From contig CAZCHH010000029.1 of NCBI GenBank assembly GCA_964498585.1, positions 1-45,947 of the forward strand: a stretch of 45,947 nucleotides of DNA. Direction: 5' to 3'. The position numbers were made by a program, and so were the translations under genes. The DNA is from JAAYJM01 sp964498585 (GTDB lineage Bacteria; Bacteroidota; Ignavibacteria; Kapaibacteriales; UBA2268). Each line of letters starts with the position of its first letter. Within the stretch, counting starts at the first letter, position 1. Below the pieces are notes generated by a model. The model was not told the DNA's origin, searched no databases, and was given only the letters and a program-made list of their open reading frames with translations. Shown here one piece after another: positions 7,066 to 15,999 of the stretch.

Positions 7066-8733
7066 TTAATTCTTCAAATTAATAATTGTGAATACTACTC
7101 CAAAAATAGTCATAAGTTGAGTGGCAATTGTTAAAGAAGTAGTAAATATTTCAAAGAAAGTAATTTCCGGCTCAGGGGGAACTAAAATATAGTCACCTGA
7201 TTCAATTTCATAATTCATTTTTTTTGCTAAGAATTGCTGCCCTTTGGATTTAACAATAAAAGTTTCGTCATCATCAGCACGGAAACCGAAACCACCTGCT
7301 TGCTGAATATAATCCAAGTAATTAAAATTTGGATTGTATGTAATCATACCGGGATTATTTACTCTACCCTGCACATTAACGAAATTCCTTTCTTTAGGAA
7401 CATAAATTGAATCTTTGTTTAAAAGTAAGATATTTTCAGATGAGTTTTTGTCTTCAAGAATATGCTTGAAATTGATAGCCATAACACCACGCTGCTCAGC
7501 AACACGAGCTTCAAAATAACGCCTTTCGTTCTGCGACATTTCAGACATAGGAATTCTTCTCAACCGCTCCATTTCTTTGTCTTCAACTTCAAGCTCTTTC
7601 TGCCTGACTAAAACAGCGCTTTCAATTCCAGCATCTTCTTTAAAACCTCCAGCCCATTCGAGTGCTGTGCTTAATCTTACTTCGTTTTCATTAATTGCAT
7701 AAAGTCCGGGAAATTTTACTTCACCATAGATAGCAACATAATAATCTTTTTTCCAATCGGGTATCTTTCGAATATATACTCTATCACCGGATTGAAGTGG
7801 GAAATCATTAGGTAATTTATCGTCTAAATATAATTTATTCCGCCATTGGCTTAAATTAAGAAAAGACCTATCTACGAATCTGCCATCTATATTAAATCTT
7901 GCGAACTCAACAGAATCCAAATAAGACGATTCTAAAAAACCATAACCAAATTTTAATAAAGTAGATAGAGAATCTCCCGGAACAAATTCAAAAGCTCCTT
8001 TTTGAGGTACTTCACCATAAAGCTCAATTTTTTCTGTTTCCATTTTTGGAAAAACTATGATATGGTCGCCACCCAATACATTTGGATTAGCATTTTTATC
8101 AGCTAAAACAAAGAAACGAAGCATATCTGCAAATAATGCTTCTTTACTATCTTTTCTAATTATTTTAATTGAACGGATAGAAGCATTTTCAGCAAAACCA
8201 CCGGCTTTTTCTATTATTTCTGATACTCTGTCAACTGCAGTAGCTGGAACTATAGACGGTTTTCTTACAGCACCACTAACAATAACTTTAAATTCACGCA
8301 TTTTACTTAAACTAACATAGCAGTCATCTATTTTCAAGTATTTACGAATTAAAGTTTTGATTTTTTCTCTTGCTTCAGATAATGAAGTATTTTTTAAATC
8401 TAAAGAACCTGCACCGGCAATTATTATTGAGCCATCAGGAGAAATAACAGCATCAAATACTTTTGGTCGTGCTGATATTATAGATATAGATAAAACATCG
8501 TTAGGACCCAAAATATATTCGTCCGGATTGATTTCCTGCTCAAGTAATCCTGCTGTTTGCCTGACCAAACGCTGTGATATTTCAAATGCTGTTGTATCAA
8601 TCTCTCCTTTTTTTGCTCCTGTAATATTATAATAGTCTATTTGGGAATTACTATTTGAAGTTATTACTAAAAAGAAAAATAATGTTAAGTAAAAGCATTT
8701 TCTACTTAATTTATTTTGATTTAAATAATTCAT
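7066..8733 (-). CDS. Polysaccharide export protein, Wza-like with SLBB domains
   Basis: This 555-aa protein starts with a signal peptide (positively charged MNYLNQNKLSRK, then the hydrophobic CFYLTLFFFLVI) and continues with a polysaccharide biosynthesis/export domain (YILGPNDVLSISI, then ISPDGSIIIAGAGSLDLKN). Several SLBB-type repeats follow (VIVSGAVRKPSIVPA, IELYGEVPQKGAFEF, YVAIYGEVKFPGLYA, FVNVQGRVNNPGM). It ends in a hydrophobic helix (ITFFEIFTTSLTIATQLMTI), as in Wza-type outer-membrane channels for capsule or exopolysaccharide. ATG at 8733 was preferred over TTG at 8739. No Wzc kinase or glycosyltransferase is adjacent, so it is isolated from its usual partners here. Confidence 0.88.
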   Translation of the reverse strand: MNYLNQNKLSRKCFYLTLFFFLVITSNSNSQIDYYNITGAKKGEIDTTAFEISQRLVRQTAGLLEQEINPDEYILGPNDVLSISIISARPKVFDAVISPDGSIIIAGAGSLDLKNTSLSEAREKIKTLIRKYLKIDDCYVSLSKMREFKVIVSGAVRKPSIVPATAVDRVSEIIEKAGGFAENASIRSIKIIRKDSKEALFADMLRFFVLADKNANPNVLGGDHIIVFPKMETEKIELYGEVPQKGAFEFVPGDSLSTLLKFGYGFLESSYLDSVEFARFNIDGRFVDRSFLNLSQWRNKLYLDDKLPNDFPLQSGDRVYIRKIPDWKKDYYVAIYGEVKFPGLYAINENEVRLSTALEWAGGFKEDAGIESAVLVRQKELEVEDKEMERLRRIPMSEMSQNERRYFEARVAEQRGVMAINFKHILEDKNSSENILLLNKDSIYVPKERNFVNVQGRVNNPGMITYNPNFNYLDYIQQAGGFGFRADDDETFIVKSKGQQFLAKKMNYEIESGDYILVPPEPEITFFEIFTTSLTIATQLMTIFGVVFTIINLKN

Positions 8734-8765
8734 ATCCAATTAATTATATTCTAAAAAAATAATAG

Positions 8766-8773
8766 CAAAATTA
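8766..8773 (-). promoter_or_regulatory. Promoter -7 box of the export-protein gene
   Basis: The reverse strand reads TAATTTTG, matching TAnnTTTG, 32 bp ahead of the ATG at 8733. It is back-to-back with the box at 8847-8854 in the divergent gap. Confidence 0.5.
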
Positions 8774-8846
8774 AAAAAAATACTACTATAAAAAAAACAT
8801 ACAATATTTTAATCTAAAAAATAATGAAAAAAAAATAAAATATCGT

Positions 8847-8854
8847 TATATTTG
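8847..8854 (+). promoter_or_regulatory. Promoter -7 box of the radical SAM gene
   Basis: TATATTTG is a perfect match to TAnnTTTG and ends 41 bp before the ATG at 8896. Confidence 0.5.
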
Positions 8855-8895
8855 TAAAAAAGAAAAATTATTTTTCCTAAAATTTGTGAGTAATT

Positions 8896-10137
8896 ATGGA
8901 AAGAATCAGCCCTCAAACCCTATATCGCCTGCCTTGGAATTTTGCAGATAATGCTATCTCCTGGCTAGAACCGACAAGTGAGTGTAATTTACATTGTGAT
9001 GGTTGCTACAGAGAAAACCGTAAGAATTCGCATAAGCCATTAGAGCTAATTCAAAGAGAATTAGACGTATTTGAAAAATTCAGAAAAACTGATGGCGTTT
9101 CAATTGCTGGAGGTGAACCACTTGCTCATCCTCAAATTGTGGAAATCGTCAAAATGGTTAGAGCAAAAGGATGGAAGCCAATTATCAACTCTAATGGTGC
9201 TTTGCTAACAAATGAGTTGCTAACTGAATTAAAAAAAGCAGGTGTATGCGGTTTTACTTTTCACGTTGACAGTTTTCAAAATCGTCCCGGTTGGAAGGGA
9301 AAAAACGAATTAGAACTTAATGAACTTCGCTTAGAGCTTGCTGAAATGCTTGCCCGTCATGGAGGAATTTCCTGTTCATTCAATGCTACTGTCTATCCGG
9401 AAACTCTAGAATATATGCCAGATGTTTTGAAATGGGCTCAAAAGCATATTGATATTGTTCACGTTATCGTTTTTATTATTTACAGAATGGCTATTTTTGG
9501 AAAAAATTTCGATTTCTATGCCGGAAAAGATAAAGTTAATTTCGACGATATGGCTTACTCAAAAGAAGATGACAACCGAAGAACTAATGTATCTTCTCTC
9601 GAAGTTGTTGATGAATTCAGAAAAGTTTATCCGGATTTTATGCCCTGTGCCTTCTTGAATGGAACTATTAAACCAGATACATATAAATGGCTTCTAACTG
9701 GCAGATTAGCTAACAAACACCAGATTTTTGGTTATACCGGGCCTAAGTTTATGGAAATTATTCAAATGTTCAAGCATTTGTTTACTGACAGCTATCTGGC
9801 ATATTCTGAGCCATCAATTCTAAAAATGGGACGACTCTATTTCCTTCTTGCTCCGTTCGACAAAGAAATGAGAAAGACTTTTAAAAACTACTTCAAAGCA
9901 TTTATAGATAATCCAAAGGCATTTTTTAATCGTATTCATTATCAATCAGTTATGATAATTCAACCTGCTGATATTTATGAAAATGGTGATGTGAATATGT
10001 GCGATGGATGTCCGGACATTACTGTTTGGAATGACAAGCTTGTTTGGTCCTGCAGAATGGAAGAGCAGTATCGTTGGGGGCAAAATGTCAGAATTGTCCC
10101 TAAAGAAAGCATCCTTGAAGAATCTATGAAAAAGTAA
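8896..10137 (+). CDS. Radical SAM enzyme of unknown substrate, with C-terminal auxiliary cysteines
   Basis: This 413-aa radical SAM enzyme has the cluster motif C30-x3-C34-x2-C37 (TSECNLHCDGCY) and the SAM-contacting GGEP at 72-75. A further cysteine group near the end (C369, C372, C386 in MCDGCPDITVWNDKLVWSC) could ligate an auxiliary iron-sulfur cluster, as in SPASM/twitch-type enzymes. That would be three cysteines, so incomplete by this reading unless others contribute. I do not recognise the substrate. It has its own promoter box and is divergent from the export-protein gene; no peptide precursor or partner gene is adjacent. Radical SAM chemistry is secure; any more specific role is not supported. 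Confidence 0.9.
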   Translation: MERISPQTLYRLPWNFADNAISWLEPTSECNLHCDGCYRENRKNSHKPLELIQRELDVFEKFRKTDGVSIAGGEPLAHPQIVEIVKMVRAKGWKPIINSNGALLTNELLTELKKAGVCGFTFHVDSFQNRPGWKGKNELELNELRLELAEMLARHGGISCSFNATVYPETLEYMPDVLKWAQKHIDIVHVIVFIIYRMAIFGKNFDFYAGKDKVNFDDMAYSKEDDNRRTNVSSLEVVDEFRKVYPDFMPCAFLNGTIKPDTYKWLLTGRLANKHQIFGYTGPKFMEIIQMFKHLFTDSYLAYSEPSILKMGRLYFLLAPFDKEMRKTFKNYFKAFIDNPKAFFNRIHYQSVMIIQPADIYENGDVNMCDGCPDITVWNDKLVWSCRMEEQYRWGQNVRIVPKESILEESMKK

Positions 10138-10592
10138 GCAAGTGCATTAACACAATGTTTTATATTAGTTTCGATGATATAAAGTTGGTGTGTGATTCTG
10201 ACGGATGTTAGAATCCATTTTAGAAAAGCAAGTGAGCTTGCTCACTTGTAACAATATTTAGGCAAGCACAAATGCATCAGTGAAATAGCTAATATCAAAT
10301 AACGATTGAACAATAATAAGAAGGATTCTTTGCTAGTCTCATATTGACACTTTTTCTTGTAATGTGAGCTGCTTGCTGCTTGTATGACTTTTTTTCAAAA
10401 TTCAAATGGCTAGAAATTTTTCTGCGAGCCAGCTTTTGATTACAGCGAATTTCCCATCAAATTCATTTGCTTTCATTTATTTTTAACTACTTTTTGTTAA
10501 TCTTGCATCTTCACAGTAAATTTTTAATTGATTATAAGATAAAGGTTTAAAATTAATCGAAATGTTTCTGTCATACTATATTACTTAAAAAA
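10138..10592. other. Gene-free stretch with hairpin repeats
   Basis: No coding signal is visible. 10194-10216 is a copy of the ATTCTGACGGATGTCAGAAT hairpin repeat, also at 15362-15391 and 31230-31258. 10229-10248 is a perfect 8-bp stem (CAAGTGAG-CTTG-CTCACTTG). The remainder is AT-rich, with a possible degenerate repeat around 10364-10395. Confidence 0.55.
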
Positions 10593-11693
10593 TTATATAA
10601 CAGCTGAATTAAAAATTCTGGCTAATTGTCCACAGGCAGCAAAAATGTTTGCACCACTTGAATTGCGAATATTAGCAATAACATTTAATTTTCTAAGTTT
10701 TTCTGCAAAATCAAGTATTATTTCCTGATTTGCAGCTTTTAAGCTAAAATCATTTTCTTTGGAACTGACAAAAGAAATATCATTAAAAGGTATCAGATTG
10801 ACTTTAGAATTGACCATTTTTGTAATTTTAGCAAGCCGCTTTAAATCTTCACTTGTATTATTAAATCCATCAAATACAATATATTCATAAGTTACTGGGA
10901 CTGAAGTTAAGTTGTAATAGTATTCAACTGCATTGAGTAAATCTTTAATTTTATATTTTTTTGCTATTGGGATAATTTTTTCTCTTTTAAAATCATTTGT
11001 AGCATGAAGTGAAATTGCAAGTTTCACTCTGACATTTTCATCTGCTAATTTTTTAATTTCTGGAACTAAACCAACAGTAGAAAGCGTTATTTTCGTTCTG
11101 GAAATATGAATTTGATTTAAAAATATTTTTATTGCTTTTAAAACATTTTCGAAGTTTAAGAGCGGTTCTCCCATTCCCATAAAAACAATATTTGAAATCT
11201 CTTTTCCACTAATTCTTTCTGTAATCAAGAACTGGTCAACAATTTCAGCAAGTTCTAAATTACGTGAAAAATTAATTTTTCCCGAAGCACAGAACTTACA
11301 GGATACTGGGCAACCAACCTGCGTTGATATACAAATTGTATTACGATTTTCAGCAGGAATTAGAACTGATTCAATCTTTTGTCCATCTGACAATTCAAAT
11401 AAAAATTTTGTGGTTTCTTCTTCAAAATCAAATTCATTATTAATTTTACTTTTTAATAAATTATTATTACATTCTTTTTTTTCAATCAATTTTATTGAAT
11501 CTAAAGAAAAGTCGTTTTGAATTTTTTCTCTAAGCTTTTTAGGATAGTTTGTTATTTGAGAAAAATCACTAATCCTTTGATTATAAATAGCATTGAGAAG
11601 TTGCTCCACCCTAAATGATTTTTCATAAGAACTAATAAAATAATCTTCAAGTTGATTTTTTGAAAGATTTTTAATATTCTGTTTGCAATTCAT
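10593..11693 (-). CDS. rlmN: 23S rRNA (adenine(2503)-C(2))-methyltransferase / tRNA m2A37 methyltransferase RlmN
   Basis: RlmN is a radical SAM methyltransferase that puts a C2 methyl on A2503 of 23S rRNA and, in many bacteria, on A37 of some tRNAs, tuning translational accuracy. The cluster motif is C128-x3-C132-x2-C135 (GCPVSCKFC), with FMGMGEPL after it. Cys121 lies seven residues before the cluster motif, and Cys354 lies near the C-terminus in FAACGQL. These correspond by spacing to the two mechanistic cysteines known from E. coli RlmN (C118, C355). The length of 366 aa is normal. It is divergent from the histidine kinase gene, with a 55-bp gap. Confidence 0.95.
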   Translation of the reverse strand: MNCKQNIKNLSKNQLEDYFISSYEKSFRVEQLLNAIYNQRISDFSQITNYPKKLREKIQNDFSLDSIKLIEKKECNNNLLKSKINNEFDFEEETTKFLFELSDGQKIESVLIPAENRNTICISTQVGCPVSCKFCASGKINFSRNLELAEIVDQFLITERISGKEISNIVFMGMGEPLLNFENVLKAIKIFLNQIHISRTKITLSTVGLVPEIKKLADENVRVKLAISLHATNDFKREKIIPIAKKYKIKDLLNAVEYYYNLTSVPVTYEYIVFDGFNNTSEDLKRLAKITKMVNSKVNLIPFNDISFVSSKENDFSLKAANQEIILDFAEKLRKLNVIANIRNSSGANIFAACGQLARIFNSAVI

Positions 11694-11748
11694 AAAAATT
11701 TCAATTATCTTAATAAAATAAAGTTATAAAATTAATGAAAAATTAGAT

Positions 11749-13143
11749 ATGAAACTTAAAATATCTATTCGTTTGACACTTTGGTATATGCTTGCATCTA
11801 CTATTATTATGTTTTCAGTATCAGCAGCAATGTATTGGCTTTATGAAAAGCAAAGCAGAAAAGCAATTGACGATGATTTGGTAGAATATGCTGATTTTTT
11901 AATATCAGACTTAAATAAAGATAGCACAGACCTTGATGCTATGTTCTATGAATTACTTGAAAAAGAAGAAATTCCTTTGTCTGTATTGAAGTTTCACAAA
12001 TTCTTTTTAACATCAGTTGATTCAATTATTTTTGAAGAAAATTCGATAAAAGATATTAGAAATATATTAATTATCTATAATCAACGTGAGTCTTTCAATA
12101 AAAAATTCTTTACAATCAAGTACAATAATATCGATTACCGATTATATTCAACTCCAATTCGTTTAAACGACGGCAATCATTATAAACTTAATGTTATCAC
12201 TTCACTCGATAAATTTAATGAATCTCTGATTCAATTATTTATTTCTATTGCAATATTTGTTCCTATAGCAATACTGATTTCGGGAATTATTGGATTCATT
12301 ATAGCAAGGAAGGCATTTGAACCTGTTATACGTCTTACGGATACTGCAGCTTCTATTAGATATAATAAATTAAATAAAAGGGTGCCAATCAAACAAAGTA
12401 ATGACGAACTTAATCTGCTTGCGCAAACTTTTAATGATATGATTGATAGGTTAGAAAAAGCGTTTAAAAGTCAGCAAAGATTTATTGCAGATGCTTCACA
12501 CGATATCAGAACTCCAATTACTATTGTTCTGCTCGAATTAGAATTACTTTTGCAGAACAATTTACCAATTGAAGTAGAATTAACTATTAATAAGTGTATT
12601 AATGAATTGCAAAATCTTAATAAACTTACTCAGGATTTGCTCATTCTCACCCGCTACGATTCGAAGATGCTTATACCCAAACCGCATTTTTTTAAATTTG
12701 ATGAGCTAATCTACGAATGCATTGATTCAGTTAATAGCTTAGCTAATAATAAAAATATTGATATTAAATTTCAGATTGATGGGCAAACTGAGGTCTATGC
12801 TGACAAAGCATTAATAAAAAGAGCTATTTTCAATTTACTTGATAACGCTATCAAATTCTCTAAAGAAGATAATGTAATATCTATAAAATTATACGAATTC
12901 AAAAACGATATTATGTTTAGGATTTATAATGAAAGTGATTCTATTGATAAAGATAAATTGCAGGACTTGTTTAGACGTTTCCACAGAGCAGATTTATCAA
13001 GGTCTGGTTCCGGCTTCGGATTAGGGCTTTCGATAGTGCAGGCAATCATTGAATCCCACAATTCTAAAATTTCTGTAGATGCTATGGAAAATGGTGGAAT
13101 TACATTTACTTTCGGATTAAGGAAATATAAATCTCTTTATTAG
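11749..13143 (+). CDS. Sensor histidine kinase (orphan)
   Basis: This 464-aa membrane kinase has a first transmembrane helix at about residues 10-32, an extracytoplasmic sensor region, and a second helix near 164-186 (LFISIAIFVPIAILISGIIG). A HAMP linker, a HisKA dimerisation domain with His251 in SHDIRTP, and an HATPase_c domain follow. The latter has an N-box LLDNAIKFS, an F-box-like LFRRFHRADLSRSGSG and a G2-box GLGLSIV. The classical G1 box is replaced by YNESDSI, as in the heavy-metal-sensor type of kinases. No response regulator gene is next to it: rlmN is divergent on one side and murD convergent on the other. The signal is unknown. Confidence 0.92.
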   Translation: MKLKISIRLTLWYMLASTIIMFSVSAAMYWLYEKQSRKAIDDDLVEYADFLISDLNKDSTDLDAMFYELLEKEEIPLSVLKFHKFFLTSVDSIIFEENSIKDIRNILIIYNQRESFNKKFFTIKYNNIDYRLYSTPIRLNDGNHYKLNVITSLDKFNESLIQLFISIAIFVPIAILISGIIGFIIARKAFEPVIRLTDTAASIRYNKLNKRVPIKQSNDELNLLAQTFNDMIDRLEKAFKSQQRFIADASHDIRTPITIVLLELELLLQNNLPIEVELTINKCINELQNLNKLTQDLLILTRYDSKMLIPKPHFFKFDELIYECIDSVNSLANNKNIDIKFQIDGQTEVYADKALIKRAIFNLLDNAIKFSKEDNVISIKLYEFKNDIMFRIYNESDSIDKDKLQDLFRRFHRADLSRSGSGFGLGLSIVQAIIESHNSKISVDAMENGGITFTFGLRKYKSLY

Positions 13144-13224
13144 ATTTTAAAACCAGTGCTTTAATCACATAAAAAATATATGACATCTTTTTTATAAAAC
13201 ATATAAATACAGAACAGCACTGAG

Positions 13225-13269
13225 AAATTCCCCCTACCCCCCTTTTTCAAAGGGGGGTAGGGGGAATTT
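13225..13269. terminator. Perfect 21-bp G/C-tract hairpin, possible terminator or dispersed repeat
   Basis: The arms at 13225-13245 and 13249-13269 are exact complements over 21 bp with a 3-base loop; each contains C5-TA-C6 or G6-TA-G5 runs flanked by AAATT/AATTT. It lies between the convergent kinase and murD genes and ends in TTTT, so it could terminate in either direction. Its C/G-run composition resembles the hairpin at 22067-22158, suggesting a repeat family. Confidence 0.6.
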
Positions 13270-13303
13270 TGGCATTCTATTTTCATAAGTACTTTTTATT
13301 TAT

Positions 13304-13355
13304 GTCATTACTACTTTGATAAAGGTCTTTCTTTATCAGGTGGTTCGGAATAACA
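13304..13355. repeat. Diverged copy of the 6879-6930 repeat
   Basis: GTCATT...TTTGATAAAG...CTTTATC...GGAATAACA keeps the ends and the GATAAAG/CTTTATC dyad of the repeat at 6879-6930 and 42865-42914. It sits between convergent genes. Confidence 0.45.
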
Positions 13356-13384
13356 GAATATTTTAATTTATTTTTTAATTCTAT

Positions 13385-14719
13385 TTATAGCTGCATTACT
13401 AATTCTTTAAATACTTCGCCTCTATGCTCAAAATTAAGGAACATATCAAACGATTTGCAAGCCGGAGCAAAAAGGACGATATCGCCAGCTTCAGCTTCGC
13501 TGTAAGCAGATTTCACTGCATCATCGAATGTTAGCTCTCTTTTGCAACTTGTTATAGTGCAGTAGTGATTGAAAATGTTATTTTGTTCTTCACCAATGCA
13601 AATAATAGATTTAACTCTTTGCTTAACTAAATCGTCGAGAGCAGAGTAATCATTCAAATCAGCGCGACCACCAGCAATCCAAACTATAGGTGCATCATAG
13701 CTCGAAAGAGCGTACCATGCTGCATTAATATTTGTTGCCTTGGAATCGTTTACAAAAGAAATACCATTTATTTTGCGGACAAATTCGAGCCGGTGCTCGA
13801 CTCCCTGGAATTTCATAAGGGAATCGCGAATATTTTCATTTTTTACCTCGAAGGCGCGGGTAGCTAGTGCGGCAGCCATAGCATTATAACGGTTATGGAT
13901 GCCCGGAAGGGATAACTCATTAATTAGCATTATTTTCTCCTCTTTATGCAAATTTGGAAAGCGTATCGCTAAGTTGTTGTTACTGCAATAAATACCTTGC
14001 TGCATCGGATTTATTGAGAAACAAACTACTTGTCCCCGTGCTAATGCTTTCGCTTCTAATGTTTGTTCATCATCACAATTCAAAATTAACAAATCTTTTT
14101 CAATTTGATTTGAAAAAATTTTAAATTTTGCTTTTTTATATTCCTCCATTGTGCCGTGGTAGTAAAGATGGTCTGGAGTAATATTCATAATTATTGCGAC
14201 ATTAGGACGATATTTATCAATCCTGTCCAATTGAAAACTGCTGGTTTCTATAACTAAAATTGTATCTTCGCTTACATTATCAACCAAATCGGAAACCGGT
14301 TTGCCAATATTACCGCAGCCAGTTGCTTTTCTTCCAGAATTATTTAAGATATATTCAATTAATGTAGTTGTTGTTGTTTTCCCATTTGTCCCTGTAATTG
14401 CTATTGTTGGATTTTTTAAAAATTGAGAAGCAAATTCCAATTCAGAAATTATTTTAATATTTCTTTTTTCTGCTTCCTGAATTATAAATGCTTTTGGAGG
14501 CACGCCGGGAGAAGTGATAATAACGTCAGCAAATTCAAGAGCTTTTTCCGAGTTTACTCCAAATTCGTAATCAATACCATTAGATTTTAGGATTTCGACC
14601 TCATCTTTATATTTTTCAATACTATTGGATTCACTTAAAAAAACGCTGTTTCCTTTCTTTTTTGCTAATAAAGCTGCCGAAAGTCCGCTTTTGCCTGCTC
14701 CGATTATTGTATATTTCAT
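13385..14719 (-). CDS. murD: UDP-N-acetylmuramoylalanine--D-glutamate ligase
   Basis: MurD adds D-glutamate to UDP-MurNAc-L-Ala in cytoplasmic peptidoglycan precursor synthesis. The 444-aa protein shows the N-terminal Rossmann-like UDP-binding domain (IIGAGKSGLSAALLAKKKG), the ATP-binding loop ITGTNGKTTTTT at about 108-119, the central-domain NITPDHLYYHG and the C-terminal FAPACKSFDMFLNFEHRG. Its length matches the family. It is not in a mur/fts (dcw) cluster here; it stands divergent from def with a short shared promoter region. Confidence 0.96.
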   Translation of the reverse strand: MKYTIIGAGKSGLSAALLAKKKGNSVFLSESNSIEKYKDEVEILKSNGIDYEFGVNSEKALEFADVIITSPGVPPKAFIIQEAEKRNIKIISELEFASQFLKNPTIAITGTNGKTTTTTLIEYILNNSGRKATGCGNIGKPVSDLVDNVSEDTILVIETSSFQLDRIDKYRPNVAIIMNITPDHLYYHGTMEEYKKAKFKIFSNQIEKDLLILNCDDEQTLEAKALARGQVVCFSINPMQQGIYCSNNNLAIRFPNLHKEEKIMLINELSLPGIHNRYNAMAAALATRAFEVKNENIRDSLMKFQGVEHRLEFVRKINGISFVNDSKATNINAAWYALSSYDAPIVWIAGGRADLNDYSALDDLVKQRVKSIICIGEEQNNIFNHYCTITSCKRELTFDDAVKSAYSEAEAGDIVLFAPACKSFDMFLNFEHRGEVFKELVMQL

Positions 14720-14744
14720 ATTTTTATTTATAAATATAATTTTT

Positions 14745-14752
14745 TAAATTTG
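14745..14752 (+). promoter_or_regulatory. Promoter -7 box of def
   Basis: TAAATTTG matches TAnnTTTG, 30 bp ahead of the ATG at 14783. It argues against the upstream in-frame start at 14750, which overlaps the box. Confidence 0.5.
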
Positions 14753-14782
14753 CTTTTTTTTAAAAGTAAAATTACTGAATTT

Positions 14783-15325
14783 ATGGCTTTTTTACCAATA
14801 TATAATTGCTTTCACCCAATAATGAAAAAATCTACTGAAGATATTCAGGAAATTGACGGTGATTTGCAAAAGCTAGTTGATGATATGTTCGAAACTATGT
14901 ACACTGCTGATGGTATTGGGCTTGCTGCTAATCAGGTGGGAGTTTCAAAATCATTGGTCGTTATTGATACTTCCGCTGCTACAAAGAAAAATGACCCAAA
15001 ATATGTATTAATTAATCCACAAATTTTAGAAACATCTGAAGAAACTAATGATTATCAGGAGGGCTGTTTGAGTGTTCCTAAATTTTTTGAAGACGTTATT
15101 AGACCAAAAAAAGTTAAAGTTCGTTACTGGGATTTGAAAGGGAAAGAATTTAACATTGAAGCTGACGATACCCTTGCCCGTGTTATGCAGCACGAAATTG
15201 ACCACTTAAACGGAATCCTGTTCTACGAAAGATTAACTCCTCTTCGCCGCACATTATCAAAATCCAAATTAAATAGGATTCGCAAGCGTCAGACCAAGCC
15301 GGATTATGAAATGGTGTATGAGTAG
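14783..15325 (+). CDS. def: Peptide deformylase
   Basis: This enzyme removes the N-terminal formyl group from nascent proteins. The three metal-site motifs are intact: GIGLAANQ at residues 44-51, EGCLS at 93-97 (Cys ligand) and QHEIDH at 136-141 (two His ligands plus catalytic Glu). The start at 14783 gives 180 aa beginning MAFLPIYN, the normal position for the family; the longer frame from 14750 overlaps the promoter box and adds residues unlike the family. The C-terminal basic tail (SKSKLNRIRKRQTK) is slightly long. It is divergent from murD. Confidence 0.95.
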   Translation: MAFLPIYNCFHPIMKKSTEDIQEIDGDLQKLVDDMFETMYTADGIGLAANQVGVSKSLVVIDTSAATKKNDPKYVLINPQILETSEETNDYQEGCLSVPKFFEDVIRPKKVKVRYWDLKGKEFNIEADDTLARVMQHEIDHLNGILFYERLTPLRRTLSKSKLNRIRKRQTKPDYEMVYE

Positions 15326-15719
15326 TTTATTGGTTATTGGTTTATTGGTTATTGGCGTTTTGTCATTCTGACGGATGTCAGAATCCATCTTAAAAAATCC
15401 TGCATATTGGTAATTTGTTATTTTACAAAGATGTCTTGCATCTCGAAGATGCAGGACATCTGGCTTTATTAACTTTTGTAAAGTTTTGTAAGTGTAAAAG
15501 AAAAGATATCATTGTTTTGTTTGTAAATCTAATGCAATTTGAAGAATCTATAAATCATTGAATTAACCCAATAATGTTCAGTTTATTTTATGTTTAGCAA
15601 ATATTATGATAAAAAGCTGATTTAGAACAAAAGTTATTTAATCATTAATACTAAAAATCAAATTATTGCAATAAATTGTTACTAATTCGTTAAATAAGAA
15701 GAAAAAACAAAAAAATAAA
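15326..15719. repeat. Gene-free stretch with a tandem repeat, a dispersed hairpin and a strong stem-loop
   Basis: Immediately after the def stop, a 15-bp unit (TTTATTGGTTATTGG) is repeated exactly twice at 15326-15355. 15362-15391 is a copy of the ATTCTGACGGATGTCAGAAT hairpin repeat. 15430-15442 and 15448-15460 form a 13-bp stem with one G-U pair and a 5-base loop (GATGTC..GCATC/GATGC..GACATC). The rest is AT-rich with no visible gene; the promoter of the ferredoxin gene should lie within the last 100 bases. Confidence 0.65.
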
Positions 15720-15998
15720 ATGAAAAGAAAAGTTAGAATAAAACTTTATGCCGAGTTGGATGAGATTGAAGTACCTGAAGAAGAAAGTATATTACAGGCG
15801 GCTATGAACAATGCTTTAGAACCACCTTTTAGCTGTCAGATTGGTGCTTGCGGTTCTTGCAAGGCAAAATTAACAAGTGGTAAAGTTTTTATGGATGACA
15901 CTGATGCATTAAGCGATAAAGAATTAGAAGATGAATTTATTCTAACTTGTCAGGCACATCCAATTACCGACGATTGTATAATTGATTACGATTTTTAA
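15720..15998 (+). CDS. [2Fe-2S] ferredoxin, plant-type fold
   Basis: This 92-aa protein has the plant-type ferredoxin cluster pattern: Cys39-x4-Cys44-x2-Cys47 (CQIGACGSC) and Cys77 in LTCQAHP. The order and spacing match the ferredoxin domain at the C-terminus of PaaE-like reductases, here as a free-standing carrier. Its redox partner cannot be read from the context. The ATG of the following outer-membrane protein gene is one base after its stop, so the two are probably co-transcribed although no functional link is evident. Confidence 0.9.
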   Translation: MKRKVRIKLYAELDEIEVPEEESILQAAMNNALEPPFSCQIGACGSCKAKLTSGKVFMDDTDALSDKELEDEFILTCQAHPITDDCIIDYDF

Positions 15999-15999
15999 A

